This document shows positions 1-8,900 of a DNA stretch of 36,210 bases, in pieces (position 1 is the stretch's first letter; every line of letters starts with the position of its first letter). The DNA lies in the IMG/VR virus record IMGVR_UViG_3300036801_000145, positions 1-36,210 of that record. The stretch is one strand, 5' to 3'. Source of the DNA: a virus. A program made the position numbers and the translations under genes. Below the pieces are notes generated by a model. That model was not told the DNA's origin and ran no database searches. It worked only from the letters and a program-made list of their open reading frames with translations.

Positions 1-1579
1 CGGACGCGGTGGCGAGGTGCGACATCACCGCGGTTGTCGAGTCGGTCACCGAACTGATGGTGGTGTTCACGGGAATTCCCGCGCCGTAGATCGAGGCGCC
101 CACATCACCGGCGGCGAAGTGTGCGGTGGCGGACGTAACCGTTGTTGAGGCCAGGGTGACGATGCCATCGGTGACGCCACGGCCGCTGGCTATCGCCAGC
201 GACCCGCTGGTGGACTGCCGGAAGCACGTCAACGTCTGCGGGTCGGCCGGAGATAATGGTGTCGTCATGCTGTTAATCATGTAGGTGCCGTTTGCCGCCA
301 CGTTCGAGCACACAATTTTGATGATGTCGCCTGGCTCAAGCGCGGGCATAGGAACCGTGGTGAGCGTGACCGTGTTCGCGGCGCCCAACGACGCGTACAG
401 GGCGGAGTAGGCGGTCGCTTGCGCTTGATCCTGGCTGGTAATCGTCGAGAACGTAAGTCGCTGAGACACCCGCCCATAAGGTCCACGAATATAGGTAGGG
501 CTGTTCGCGTCGTTGTCGTACGCCTCAGCGGAGAACGGGTTTTTGGAGCTCGTCGACTGGCCCACCACGACAATGTCGTTAAACGTCTGGTCGGACGACA
601 AATCGAACTGTGCCTCCACCACCAGCGGCACGATGGACTCGTCGAACGTAAATACGGGTTCCCCGACACTCGGGTCGGGCACCGGACGGCACACAAACAC
701 GCCAGTAGGGTCGAAAAACGCCTCGAACCCGATAGCCTGGGCGAGTTCCTGAATATCTTGCCACGGATCGCCGCCCTGTTTGGCGCCGTACACCAGTAGC
801 GGGGTGACCCGAGTGGTGGTGGACAGGTTGAACGCGGTCTGATCCGGCAACCGATCCAGCACGATCGCCGTGATGGCATCGGTGTACAGCAACCCGCCGG
901 GTACCGTGTACGGCTGCTGCCACACATTGCGTTTAATCGCATACGACAGATCGTTGACGTGGACTTTGATGACGGTGCCACCGCCGGTCTGTCCACCGCC
1001 GCGACTGATCACGGCGACGCTGCCACCGGTATTGGTGGATGACCCGGAGCCGGAACTTCCCCCCACGGCGCGGGTGGTGACATCGTCAATCATGCCCATA
1101 CAGATCGGAACAAGCTCGGCGACATCGGCGTCAGCGGAGACGTCCATCTCGAAACGGGTTACAGAGGGCGGCGAGCCGCTCGGATACAGCGACGTGCTCG
1201 GGTACAGCGACGTGCTCGGGAAGAGCGAGGGGGCCGTCGTCCGCGTCATCGTGATCTTCGCCAGCACGGTCCGAGTGGTGGTGTCGCCCTCCAGTAGGCG
1301 CGGAATCGGCTGGTTGTTGGTGGCCGTGTCCCAGCTGGCACCGTTGTTGATGGAGGTCTGGACCGTGGCCGTCGTACCTGGTGGAGTAACCACGGCCCAG
1401 CGCACCATCGAGCCGGTCACCGGATTGCCGGACAGCACAAGCGGGTCCGAAATCCAGTACCCGAGCAGCGAGTTGAAGACCTGACCCGCGACGGACGTCT
1501 CGGACGCTGGCTGGATAGCGTAGGTAACCGCCGTCGACACACTCGGGGTGATTACCGTCGCGGTATCAGTCTCAGCCAT
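1..1579 (-). CDS. Minor tail protein, 3' end outside the window
   Basis: The reading frame stays open from ATG at 1579 to the left edge, so at least 526 residues are present and the C-terminus is missing. A GGGAG Shine-Dalgarno lies 10 nt before the ATG, which begins 3 nt past the stop of the upstream gene. The N-terminal region is rich in Thr, Ser and Val, as expected of beta-structured virion proteins. It contains a short tandem repeat (S-T-S-L-[YF]-P) near residue 125 and a Gly/Ser-rich linker near residue 175. The middle reads like a baseplate or tail-hub protein (DVSADADVAE, then a stretch ending in ICSNVAANGTY). The last 60 visible residues are a third copy of the module found twice in the 13834-14565 protein (TSATAHFAAGDVGA). 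Its place at the end of the tail operon suggests a tip or appendage role; the exact function is unknown. Confidence 0.8.
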   Translation of the reverse strand, partial: MAETDTATVITPSVSTAVTYAIQPASETSVAGQVFNSLLGYWISDPLVLSGNPVTGSMVRWAVVTPPGTTATVQTSINNGASWDTATNNQPIPRLLEGDTTTRTVLAKITMTRTTAPSLFPSTSLYPSTSLYPSGSPPSVTRFEMDVSADADVAELVPICMGMIDDVTTRAVGGSSGSGSSTNTGGSVAVISRGGGQTGGGTVIKVHVNDLSYAIKRNVWQQPYTVPGGLLYTDAITAIVLDRLPDQTAFNLSTTTRVTPLLVYGAKQGGDPWQDIQELAQAIGFEAFFDPTGVFVCRPVPDPSVGEPVFTFDESIVPLVVEAQFDLSSDQTFNDIVVVGQSTSSKNPFSAEAYDNDANSPTYIRGPYGRVSQRLTFSTITSQDQAQATAYSALYASLGAANTVTLTTVPMPALEPGDIIKIVCSNVAANGTYMINSMTTPLSPADPQTLTCFRQSTSGSLAIASGRGVTDGIVTLASTTVTSATAHFAAGDVGASIYGAGIPVNTTISSVTDSTTAVMSHLATAS

Positions 1580-1581
1580 AC

Positions 1582-2370
1582 TTACGCAGCTCCCACCGTC
1601 ACCGATACATCCGGGGCATGGGCCAGGAACACATACAGACCGACGAACGCGGGCGACCCCTGACCGGCCGGAAACACCACAGACCCCGTCGAACCCGCGC
1701 TCGCGTACGTTTTCGCCACCACAACAGCGCTCGGGTTCACGTCGTACTGGAAGTAGGTATCGCCCGAGTTGGGAGTGGCAACCAGGTTCGTCCATCCGGT
1801 GGGGCAACCCATCGCCACCGGCCATTGTGGCCACTGAGTAGAGGTCGGGGCGGACACGTTGCCCAGGAAGAACACCATCGTTCCCGCGCCAGGAACCGTC
1901 ACCGAATTCACCGTCGCGGACGTGGTTGTATCGGCGATGGTGTAGCTGACCCCATTCGCACCACTACGCCAACCCGACAAGGTTCCGGCCGTGACAGTAC
2001 CCCCAGGGCTCACCCCACGGGCGGTAAGAAGCCCGAACATAAAATGCCGCCACTTAGACGGCTTCTTCCATGTAACAAACTGATCGTTGTCACCGGTCAC
2101 CAATTGGCGGTAATAGACACCATGGGTTTCCTTTCCAGCGTTCAGCGCGTAAGCGGTGGTGAACGCGGCGGGCGGGTCGCTAGTCATCACCATCTCGGTC
2201 GCGGTCACACCCACGCCGGTCTGCTGTTCCGACCCGGACCCGGACGCGAACACCAGCCGATAATCATTCGGCTGCCAGTTCGGCCCCAACGTGATCGGCA
2301 ACGGCTCCTTGTGCCCGTTGGGCGGCGTTACTACGATGCTCATATCGAAGAATTGCAGATCAGCGGCCAT
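1582..2370 (-). CDS. Tail-associated virion protein, unknown function
   Basis: 262 residues starting MAADLQFFDMSIVV. The ATG directly abuts the upstream stop codon (TAA then ATG), which suggests translational coupling, since no good Shine-Dalgarno is visible. Composition is Gly, Ser, Thr and Val rich with many short beta-like segments and aromatic residues and no membrane segment, typical of beta-sandwich appendage proteins. The N-terminal region (SIVVTPPNGHKEPLPI) resembles proteins encoded downstream of tail genes in actinophages, but I cannot name a family. It lies between a small virion protein gene and the partial tail gene, so a role in the tail tip or a decoration is inferred from position only. 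Confidence 0.7.
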   Translation of the reverse strand: MAADLQFFDMSIVVTPPNGHKEPLPITLGPNWQPNDYRLVFASGSGSEQQTGVGVTATEMVMTSDPPAAFTTAYALNAGKETHGVYYRQLVTGDNDQFVTWKKPSKWRHFMFGLLTARGVSPGGTVTAGTLSGWRSGANGVSYTIADTTTSATVNSVTVPGAGTMVFFLGNVSAPTSTQWPQWPVAMGCPTGWTNLVATPNSGDTYFQYDVNPSAVVVAKTYASAGSTGSVVFPAGQGSPAFVGLYVFLAHAPDVSVTVGAA

Positions 2371-2826
2371 TTATGTCGCCGTAGCGATCGTCGTAATGGT
2401 AGCGGTCAAGTTGCCGCCCGTGGTGGAGGCCACAAAGTCATGCTTCGTCAACAGTTGGATGGCGGAGTCTGGGCTACCCGACGAGGGCTTATAGCAGGTA
2501 AGCAACGCACCCAGCGCATTGTTGGTGGCACCGCCCGCCGAATTCCATACCTGGCTGGGAATGCTGACCGAGGTCACGTTAGTACCGGTGTTCACAGTGA
2601 TGGTGATGCCAACGCCAGTAATGGACGACCGCGTATAGTTCGTAAAGGTAGCTTCGAGGTTGCCAGCGGCGGTCAGCTGGGACAGGTACTGGTACGTGAC
2701 TAATGTGGCGTCAGCCTGTAGACCGCTTGACTGGAGAAGCACCACAATAATCGTGTCGCCACCCACCGGCAGGGCGCACTTGTCAATCCATCGCCCTTTT
2801 GCGAAATCAAAAACAACGTTACCCAT
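2371..2826 (-). CDS. Small virion or tail protein, unknown function
   Basis: 151 residues beginning MGNVVFDFAKGRWIDKC. The opening motif (MGNVVFDFAKGR) followed by ALPVGGDTIIVVLL is one I associate with a family encoded among actinophage minor tail genes, with no established function. GGAGGGG lies just before the ATG. The rest is Thr/Ser/Ala rich, probably all-beta (ITGVGITITVNTGTN), and it ends with a Thr/Ala/Ile-rich tail. The stop codon touches the start of the next gene. No signal peptide or membrane helix is visible. Confidence 0.7.
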   Translation of the reverse strand: MGNVVFDFAKGRWIDKCALPVGGDTIIVVLLQSSGLQADATLVTYQYLSQLTAAGNLEATFTNYTRSSITGVGITITVNTGTNVTSVSIPSQVWNSAGGATNNALGALLTCYKPSSGSPDSAIQLLTKHDFVASTTGGNLTATITTIATAT

Positions 2827-2862
2827 TGGCCCCTCCAGCGTGCGAACGCACAGGCGCAGTAA

Positions 2863-3336
2863 CTAGTAGGGCCAAGAAAGCCGCAGTTCTTCGAAATGAA
2901 TGAACAGGAAGACTCCGCTGTTACCATTCGCTTGCGCATACAATGTGGTACCGGGGGATATGATAAGATCGAACGGTGGCTGCCAGGCGCCACTTACCGT
3001 AGTCGTATAATACCCAGTGGTACCGTCTGTATACGTAAGTGTCGGGCCGGATCCAGTAACAACGCTCAAGACGTTAGTGATCGAAGTCCAGGTAGCACCC
3101 GATTTGGACGTAGCAGTCGCGGCGGGAGCACCTTGGCGCATAGGCAGTGGTGTGACAGCAGTACCCCCGCTGGTTCCTCCCACTAAGTATGTACTACATT
3201 GTATGGTGTTACCGGAACCCGTACCGCCATCGGCCGAATTAAAAGAGACTTGAGCAATCCGAATTTCGGACGAGACGGGAGTAACGGTTAATGAGCCACT
3301 GCTGCTCACGCCGGTATTAGCTACATACGCCGTCAT
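2863..3336 (-). CDS. Minor tail or appendage protein, paralogue 2 of a tandem pair
   Basis: 157 residues beginning MTAYVANTGVSSSG and ending FEELRLSWPY. It is clearly homologous along its full length to the next gene upstream (3355-3831). Shared blocks are the Gly-rich segment DGGTGSGN, then LVGGTSGGTAVTPLPMRQGA and ATATSK, and the terminal FEELR-SWPY. The DNA of the central block is almost identical in the two genes. AGGA lies upstream of the ATG. The protein looks all-beta with no catalytic motif. A role in a multi-copy appendage or head/tail decoration is inferred from position and composition. Confidence 0.72.
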   Translation of the reverse strand: MTAYVANTGVSSSGSLTVTPVSSEIRIAQVSFNSADGGTGSGNTIQCSTYLVGGTSGGTAVTPLPMRQGAPAATATSKSGATWTSITNVLSVVTGSGPTLTYTDGTTGYYTTTVSGAWQPPFDLIISPGTTLYAQANGNSGVFLFIHFEELRLSWPY

Positions 3337-3354
3337 ATAGTCAGTCCTGCCCGA

Positions 3355-3831
3355 TTAGTACGGCCAAGAGAACCGAAGTTCTTCGAAATAGATGAACAAG
3401 TAGACGCCACCATTGCCCCCCACCGACGTCCACAAGGTGGAGCCAGGCGAGAGGATCAGATCAAAGGTTGGTTGAAACGTGCCACTGACCGTAGTTGAAT
3501 AAAAGTTGGTGGTACCGTTGGTGTAACTAAAAGACGGACCGGAGCCAGTAACGACACCCAGCGTGGACACAATCGAAGTCCAGGTAGTGCCATATTTGGA
3601 CGTAGCGGTCGCAGCGAGGGCACCTTGGCGCATAGGCAGTGGTGTGACAGCAGTACCCCCGCTGGTTCCTCCCACTAAATGCGTACTACATTGCAGGATG
3701 TTACCGGAACCCGTACCGCCATCACTCGAAGTGAAACCGACGTGCGCAATTTTGACATCATATGAGACAGGAGTAAGTGTTAATGAACCAGCACTAGTGT
3801 TTAATCCTGTACTAACTACGTACACAGTCAC
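3355..3831 (-). CDS. Minor tail or appendage protein, paralogue 1 of a tandem pair
   Basis: 158 residues starting at a GTG, with GGGG-type Shine-Dalgarno bases about 10 nt upstream (sequence begins MTVYVVSTGLNTSAG). It is the sister copy of the 2863-3336 gene, with the same length and order of motifs (SSDGGTGSGN, LVGGTSGGTAVTPLPMRQGA, FEELRFSWPY). Differences are concentrated in the N-terminal 30 residues and in the stretch around residues 100-140. Both copies are intact, so the duplication appears functional rather than decaying. It lies immediately downstream of the DUF5047-like minor tail gene. Confidence 0.72.
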   Translation of the reverse strand: MTVYVVSTGLNTSAGSLTLTPVSYDVKIAHVGFTSSDGGTGSGNILQCSTHLVGGTSGGTAVTPLPMRQGALAATATSKYGTTWTSIVSTLGVVTGSGPSFSYTNGTTNFYSTTVSGTFQPTFDLILSPGSTLWTSVGGNGGVYLFIYFEELRFSWPY

Positions 3832-3844
3832 TGGTCAGCCCCCA

Positions 3845-4243
3845 TTACGGACCAAGCACAAGACTGCCATAAGCATCGATCTTCACTCCGTTCATGACGC
3901 CCGTCGAGGTCAGCGGCGTCCAGGTATTCGTTCCACCCGCTCCGTAAACCGCGCTACGCACCTCGACATTCCTGATACGCAGCCCCCGGTAGAGCTGTAT
4001 ACGCGTACCGAAGGGCGCCAGCAGGGAAGTCATACCCGTCGGCGTGAGAGTGCCATCACGGTCTACAACCTCAAACTGGGCCGTACGCATTTGGGCCGCC
4101 AGCCGGTCAGCGGTCACCGACCCGGCAACCACATTCGCATCTAGGTTGGCTACGACATTACCGTTCTGAATAGCGTCCGCCGACACAATAGCCGTGTGAC
4201 TTTTGAGGTATGTCGTTGTGAACGCCGACGAAACACCACGCAC
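3845..4243 (-). CDS. Minor tail protein, DUF5047-like (N-terminal part only)
   Basis: 132 residues from a GTG with AAGGAG 7 nt upstream. The pattern VSSAFTTTYLKSHTAIVSAD, then GSVTADRLAAQMRTAQFEVVDRDGTLTP, then LLAPFGTRIQLYRGLR matches the start of DUF5047-type actinophage tail proteins (SH..V, vTvDR.a..RRt, DrdG.LTP, LL.PyG.ei...RG). Those proteins are usually several hundred residues long. Here the protein stops soon after the YRG motif with a short tail (INAYGSLVLGP-like end). So it is either a naturally short, domain-sized version or one half of a protein split from a neighbour. The family assignment is from memory of the motif pattern. Confidence 0.7.
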   Translation of the reverse strand: MRGVSSAFTTTYLKSHTAIVSADAIQNGNVVANLDANVVAGSVTADRLAAQMRTAQFEVVDRDGTLTPTGMTSLLAPFGTRIQLYRGLRIRNVEVRSAVYGAGGTNTWTPLTSTGVMNGVKIDAYGSLVLGP

Positions 4244-4268
4244 GGGACCAGCTCCTTACACAGTGCCA

Positions 4269-5942
4269 TCAAAAATACGCTGGCGGGTCTACCTGAGTAA
4301 AAGTGAGCTTGCGACGCCGAAATAACGTGGTCGTCGGATCGCCCGCGATGCTGTTGTACAGCTCCTGGGTTTCCTGACCGCTGGCACCCGGACCGGTCAC
4401 CACCCACAGCTGCGTACCATCCGGCAACTGAAACAACAATGTTCCACCGGTCCGGTCCAGTTCATCCACCGGCGCCCACAGCGTCATCGGGGTATTCGGA
4501 TCACCCGCGATGAAGATGAGTTCCAGTTCGTACTCGTTCCCGTAGGTGGGGCCGGAGACGATAAACGGCAGAACCTGCGAACCGGCGCCGCCGAGCAACT
4601 GGAATGTCCCCTGCATCCGACGTTTCGTGACCTTGATACCGTCTTCGCTGCGCTTGGGGGCCGCGATCGGCAACACGGTGTTCTGCAGCGGATTCAGCGG
4701 GTTCTTGAGCCACGGCTGATTACCCGTCGGAGTCACCGACACGATGTTGGACGGGTTGCTCGACGCTTGGAGCGGGCCACCCCCGTAAGCGATCACATAG
4801 TACTGCGAAATGATATTCAGGGCCGCGACATAGTCATAACGAGTAATCGCGCTCATGCCCTGCGCCGGCACATATGTCAAACTGGGGATGGGGTTCCAGG
4901 ACTGGCCACCGTCCCTCGACGCATACACCGTGAACGACACCGTGGCCGGCGAAGCGCCACCCGGCGCGAAGGTGAGCGCGACCCGATTGTTCTGCACATC
5001 GAACGCCGCCGACGACAACACCGCGTCGGCCGGCGGACCGGACGCCGAACGCGTCCAGGTAGTTGAACCAATAGTGGACACGAACGTTCCCGGACCAGCC
5101 CACTGCGACTGGACCTGCACGTACGCGGCGTACACCCCATTCGTCAGATCGATGTTCATCGTCCACTGCAACGCCCCACCAATGACGTACCCGCCGGTGC
5201 CATCGATCGGCGTGGTAACGAACGGGGTGAAACCGGGGGCGGAGGTCTGAGCCTGGGTGTACACCGCGACCTGGTAGCTCTGCTGCGGCAGCGAATCCGC
5301 CGACGAGTACGTCCATGTGATCGTCGGCTGAGTAGTACTGACCGAGCCCGTGGGGGCGGTTACCGTAACCGACGACTGCTGCTGGTAGGTGACATCCAGG
5401 TACACCTCGGACACGTAAATGTTCGCGCCCGAGTAAATATCGCCCCGGCCCATCTCAACGAAGAAGCTCGCCAGGTTACCGCCGGTCGCGGTGGTCCACG
5501 GCTTCCCGTCCGGTCCAGTGGTGGACGTATAGTCGGTGACGGTCACCCACTGGCCCGCCACCGGATTGGTCGGAAGCGGCGAACTGAAGAAGGTCTTCGA
5601 TACCTCCAGCGCTTGTCCACCTACCAGGACCGAACCGGACGCGCACCGGAACCAGTGGTAGCACACCACCGGAGTAGGAGGCGGAACGATGGCCTGGACG
5701 GTCCGCCGCAAACCGACCGAGTACACCTGCGCCCCGGCGGGCAGCGACGGAACCGGAAACCCCAGCCGAACTACCTGCGAATCAAGCCGACAAATACCGC
5801 CCGGCAACGACACATACGTGGCGTTGGAGCCGTCCGAAACGGCCTGCCACGCGGTGGCCGCACCGACCGCCGACCACGACCCCAACTGAGGGCTGGCGCT
5901 CGGCTGGTAGGTCACGGTGGTCAGAGGCACACGCCACCCCAC
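4269..5942 (-). CDS. Minor tail protein with fibronectin/Ig-like segments
   Basis: 557 residues from a GTG at 5942. No Shine-Dalgarno is evident there, and an in-frame GTG at 5928 is an alternative start. It follows the tape measure gene directly, the usual place of the distal tail or tail-hub protein. Residues about 195-300 and 300-400 look like two beta-sandwich repeats (VTVTAPTGSVSTTQPTITW, then SSAAFDVQNNRVALTF), of the fibronectin or Ig type. The C-terminal part from about residue 430 (KRRMQGTFQLLGG, then ELELIFIAGDP) has the look of a tail-hub domain. No enzyme motif is visible. Confidence 0.75.
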   Translation of the reverse strand: MGWRVPLTTVTYQPSASPQLGSWSAVGAATAWQAVSDGSNATYVSLPGGICRLDSQVVRLGFPVPSLPAGAQVYSVGLRRTVQAIVPPPTPVVCYHWFRCASGSVLVGGQALEVSKTFFSSPLPTNPVAGQWVTVTDYTSTTGPDGKPWTTATGGNLASFFVEMGRGDIYSGANIYVSEVYLDVTYQQQSSVTVTAPTGSVSTTQPTITWTYSSADSLPQQSYQVAVYTQAQTSAPGFTPFVTTPIDGTGGYVIGGALQWTMNIDLTNGVYAAYVQVQSQWAGPGTFVSTIGSTTWTRSASGPPADAVLSSAAFDVQNNRVALTFAPGGASPATVSFTVYASRDGGQSWNPIPSLTYVPAQGMSAITRYDYVAALNIISQYYVIAYGGGPLQASSNPSNIVSVTPTGNQPWLKNPLNPLQNTVLPIAAPKRSEDGIKVTKRRMQGTFQLLGGAGSQVLPFIVSGPTYGNEYELELIFIAGDPNTPMTLWAPVDELDRTGGTLLFQLPDGTQLWVVTGPGASGQETQELYNSIAGDPTTTLFRRRKLTFTQVDPPAYF

Positions 5943-5974
5943 ACTCTATGTAGTTAGCGGTAAACCGCCGTGAA

Positions 5975-8900
5975 CTAGCCGCGTTGCGCGGGGACCAAAT
6001 CCGCCAGATTGGTCATCGACGCGTCAACCACGTTCTGCGCGATGACCCGCATCGGAGCCCCGTCCACCATCACGTTGATCGTGGCGTTCACCTCTGGTTT
6101 TATGGTTACCATGCCGGCACTGCCCGCACTAATGTTGTAGTACTCGGCACCGGAACCGGCGGGCGGCAACAACCCCAACGCCCCCAGCGCGGTCATGGCC
6201 TGTTGGGAACCCAGCTTCGGCATGGTCAGCTGGGAGAACTGGGACGACTCCAGCACACTCATCGCGCCGGTGGCTACGTTCTTCGCCCACACATACCCGA
6301 GCATCAACCCAGCATTCGACGCGATCGGTGTAACACCATTCGACGCGGCCGTAATGCCAGCACCGAACCCGCCCGCCAAAGCAGTGTTGTATGTCGTCTG
6401 CGCTGCAGCCGCGGCGTCAGCGGCGGTATTCACCGCCCCAGCACCCAACGACCGCGCCGACGACGACACGACACCCCTACTCTGTTCCATACCAAGGGCG
6501 TAACCCTGACCGGCGAACACGCCGAGCTTCATGAACTCCCGCGCCGGGGAATGCGAATCCTGGCCGTCCTCGGCGCCGCCCTTCCCGGCGTCAGCAACAC
6601 CTTTACCAGCCGCCGCCGCCTCACCCTTACCGGAACTCAAACCACCGGCGTACGAACTCGCCTGCGCGGCACCACCCGCCGCACTCGCACCCTGCGCCGC
6701 GGCCGCCATTCCCAAACTCGCCGCCGCCGCGCCCGCGCCGCCACTCAAACTCGCCGCCGTGGCCGCTCCCATACTCGCCGCTTGAGCTGCCTGCGCCGCC
6801 GCGGATCCAAAACTGGTCGCCGCCGCGCCAGCGCCAGCACCCATATCACCGATTGTGCTCGCCGCCTGCTGTGCCGTGCTTTGCGTCTGGTTGACCGCGG
6901 AATTCAGAGCGGCGTGCCCCTGCGTAGCTTGCTCTTGCTGCGTCTGCTGCTGCTGCTGCGCTTGAGCCGCCGCCTGCACGCCCGTCGTCACCGCCGCGGC
7001 GTTCTGCGACATTCGGCCCAGCCCGGTGTTCGCGGTGCCCACCGCTGAGGTTAAGTCCTGCACCTGCGGAGTTGTGCGCGCCGCGGCCTGACCGAGGTCA
7101 GGTACTCCTCGCACCCCGGAACCAGGGCCTAAACCCTGAGGCCCTTGCGGTCCCTGAGGCATCGAAGGTGGGGTCTTTGAATCCCTATTCGCCTCGACCC
7201 AATCCTTATGGGCATCCATCCACGACCGCTGTGAGTCCCACTCCTTCTTGTCCCCGAAGTACCCCTCGGTCACCCTACCCGTGACGGGATCAACCTCGGG
7301 TGTCCCGAACTCGTTGGGGTCGAAGGTGTGCCAGCCGGTCACATCAGCCAGTGGGCCATACGAAATCATGCTGCGGTCAAACTGGTGGGTTTGATTCGGC
7401 TCTCTGTCCTGAGCGAATACGTGGTGGGGGCTAATCAGCTTGTCCGGGTCCTCTTGCGGCGGTGGCGCACCTACCGGCGGTGTTCCAAACGGTGTCCCCC
7501 CGACGAAGCCGCCACCGCCGGCACTCCCGACGTCGCTGGGCCTCCCTTGGCCCATTTGCTCGGGCGGACGCAAACCAGGGCCAGCACCCATGATGATCGC
7601 GGAACCACCGGCACCCATCTGACCCAAACCGCTACCGCCGCCGCCACCGGAGGTCGTCCACCCCTTCGGTATCGTGTAGGTACCATCCGGGTTCTGCACC
7701 AACAACGGCTGCTGCCCCTTGCCGCCCCCGCCACCTTTCAGCGGCGCCAGGCCCTCGTCCTTCCGCGCCTCCTTCTGCGCCTGCTTCCAGAGGGACTGCT
7801 GCTGCGTCAAAGGCAACGGCGCGGCCTGAGGGTCCTCGTGAGGGATGAACTGGTTCCCCGGAGTGAAGCCGCCCTGCGCGCCATACGTGCCACCAGTGAT
7901 GTACTGGTCACCCGACGGGAGCTGGGTGGTGGTCAAATCGGAGTAGCCGCCACCCATCCCCGGAGTGACCTCATGCAACCGGCTGATCCCACCCGGAGTG
8001 GACTCATACGTGGAGGAGCCGCCGCCGGTGAACTGGTTCTCGTACGCTACCGAACCGCCCTCGCCCTTCCGCCCCCGGAACAGCCCCTGAGGGGTAGCAA
8101 CCGTCCCACCCGGAGCCTCCAGCACCCCCTTATCCACATCCGGGATCGGCAATGCCTTCGGACCCTTCGGAGCAGGCGGACCCGTCGGACCACCCTTCGA
8201 AGGCGGGGTCTTATCAAACGCATCCGTCGGCATCCCTTGCGCGCCGATCCCCATCGGGGTCGTCACGCCAGGGGTTTGCAACGACTCCCCGTATGAGGGA
8301 AGTGTGCTCTCCGCCACCCCCGCAAGGGCACCAGCCCCGAGTCCCGGAAGACCTGCTACCGCACCGCCCGCACCCGCATCCTGGATAACGCTCTGGACGG
8401 CGCCCCGTACATCCTTATCCGGAATCAGGCTCGTGGCGGCGTCAAGACCGAGCCCGACGGCCCCCATCTTCCCTTTGCTGGTTACCCCCAGGCCCTTCGC
8501 CACCCCCATGCCACCCAGGGCGGTCATCAATCCGGCGGTAGTGTCCTGTCCCTCGGCCTGCTGATAGTCCGTCAACGCCCCGATGCCGGCACCGGCTAGA
8601 CCGCCGCCCTTACCGCCGAGCTTGTACCCAGCAAAGGCCCCGGCACCCGCTGAGGTCAATGCTCCGGCGATCTTGTCGGAGGTGCCCGGCTTATCACCCA
8701 GCACATCCCCCAACGTATTGGCGATATCCCCGACAGCGGCGGCCAGCGGCGCACCGGCGTTCACCACGCCCGCAACCACATCGGAGATACCGGCCTGCGT
8801 GCCTGGCTGCCCGAACGCCCGGATCACATTTGCCTGGCCCGCAACCGACGCGGGCGACCCAAAACCTCTTAGTAAGGAACTACCCACTTCTCCCAGATCA

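Noticed and set aside
277-996. 239-codon minus-strand frame
   Set aside because: It lies in a different frame of the long tail gene that runs from 1579 to the left edge, is Arg/Ser/Pro-rich and has no ribosome site; a shadow of that gene.
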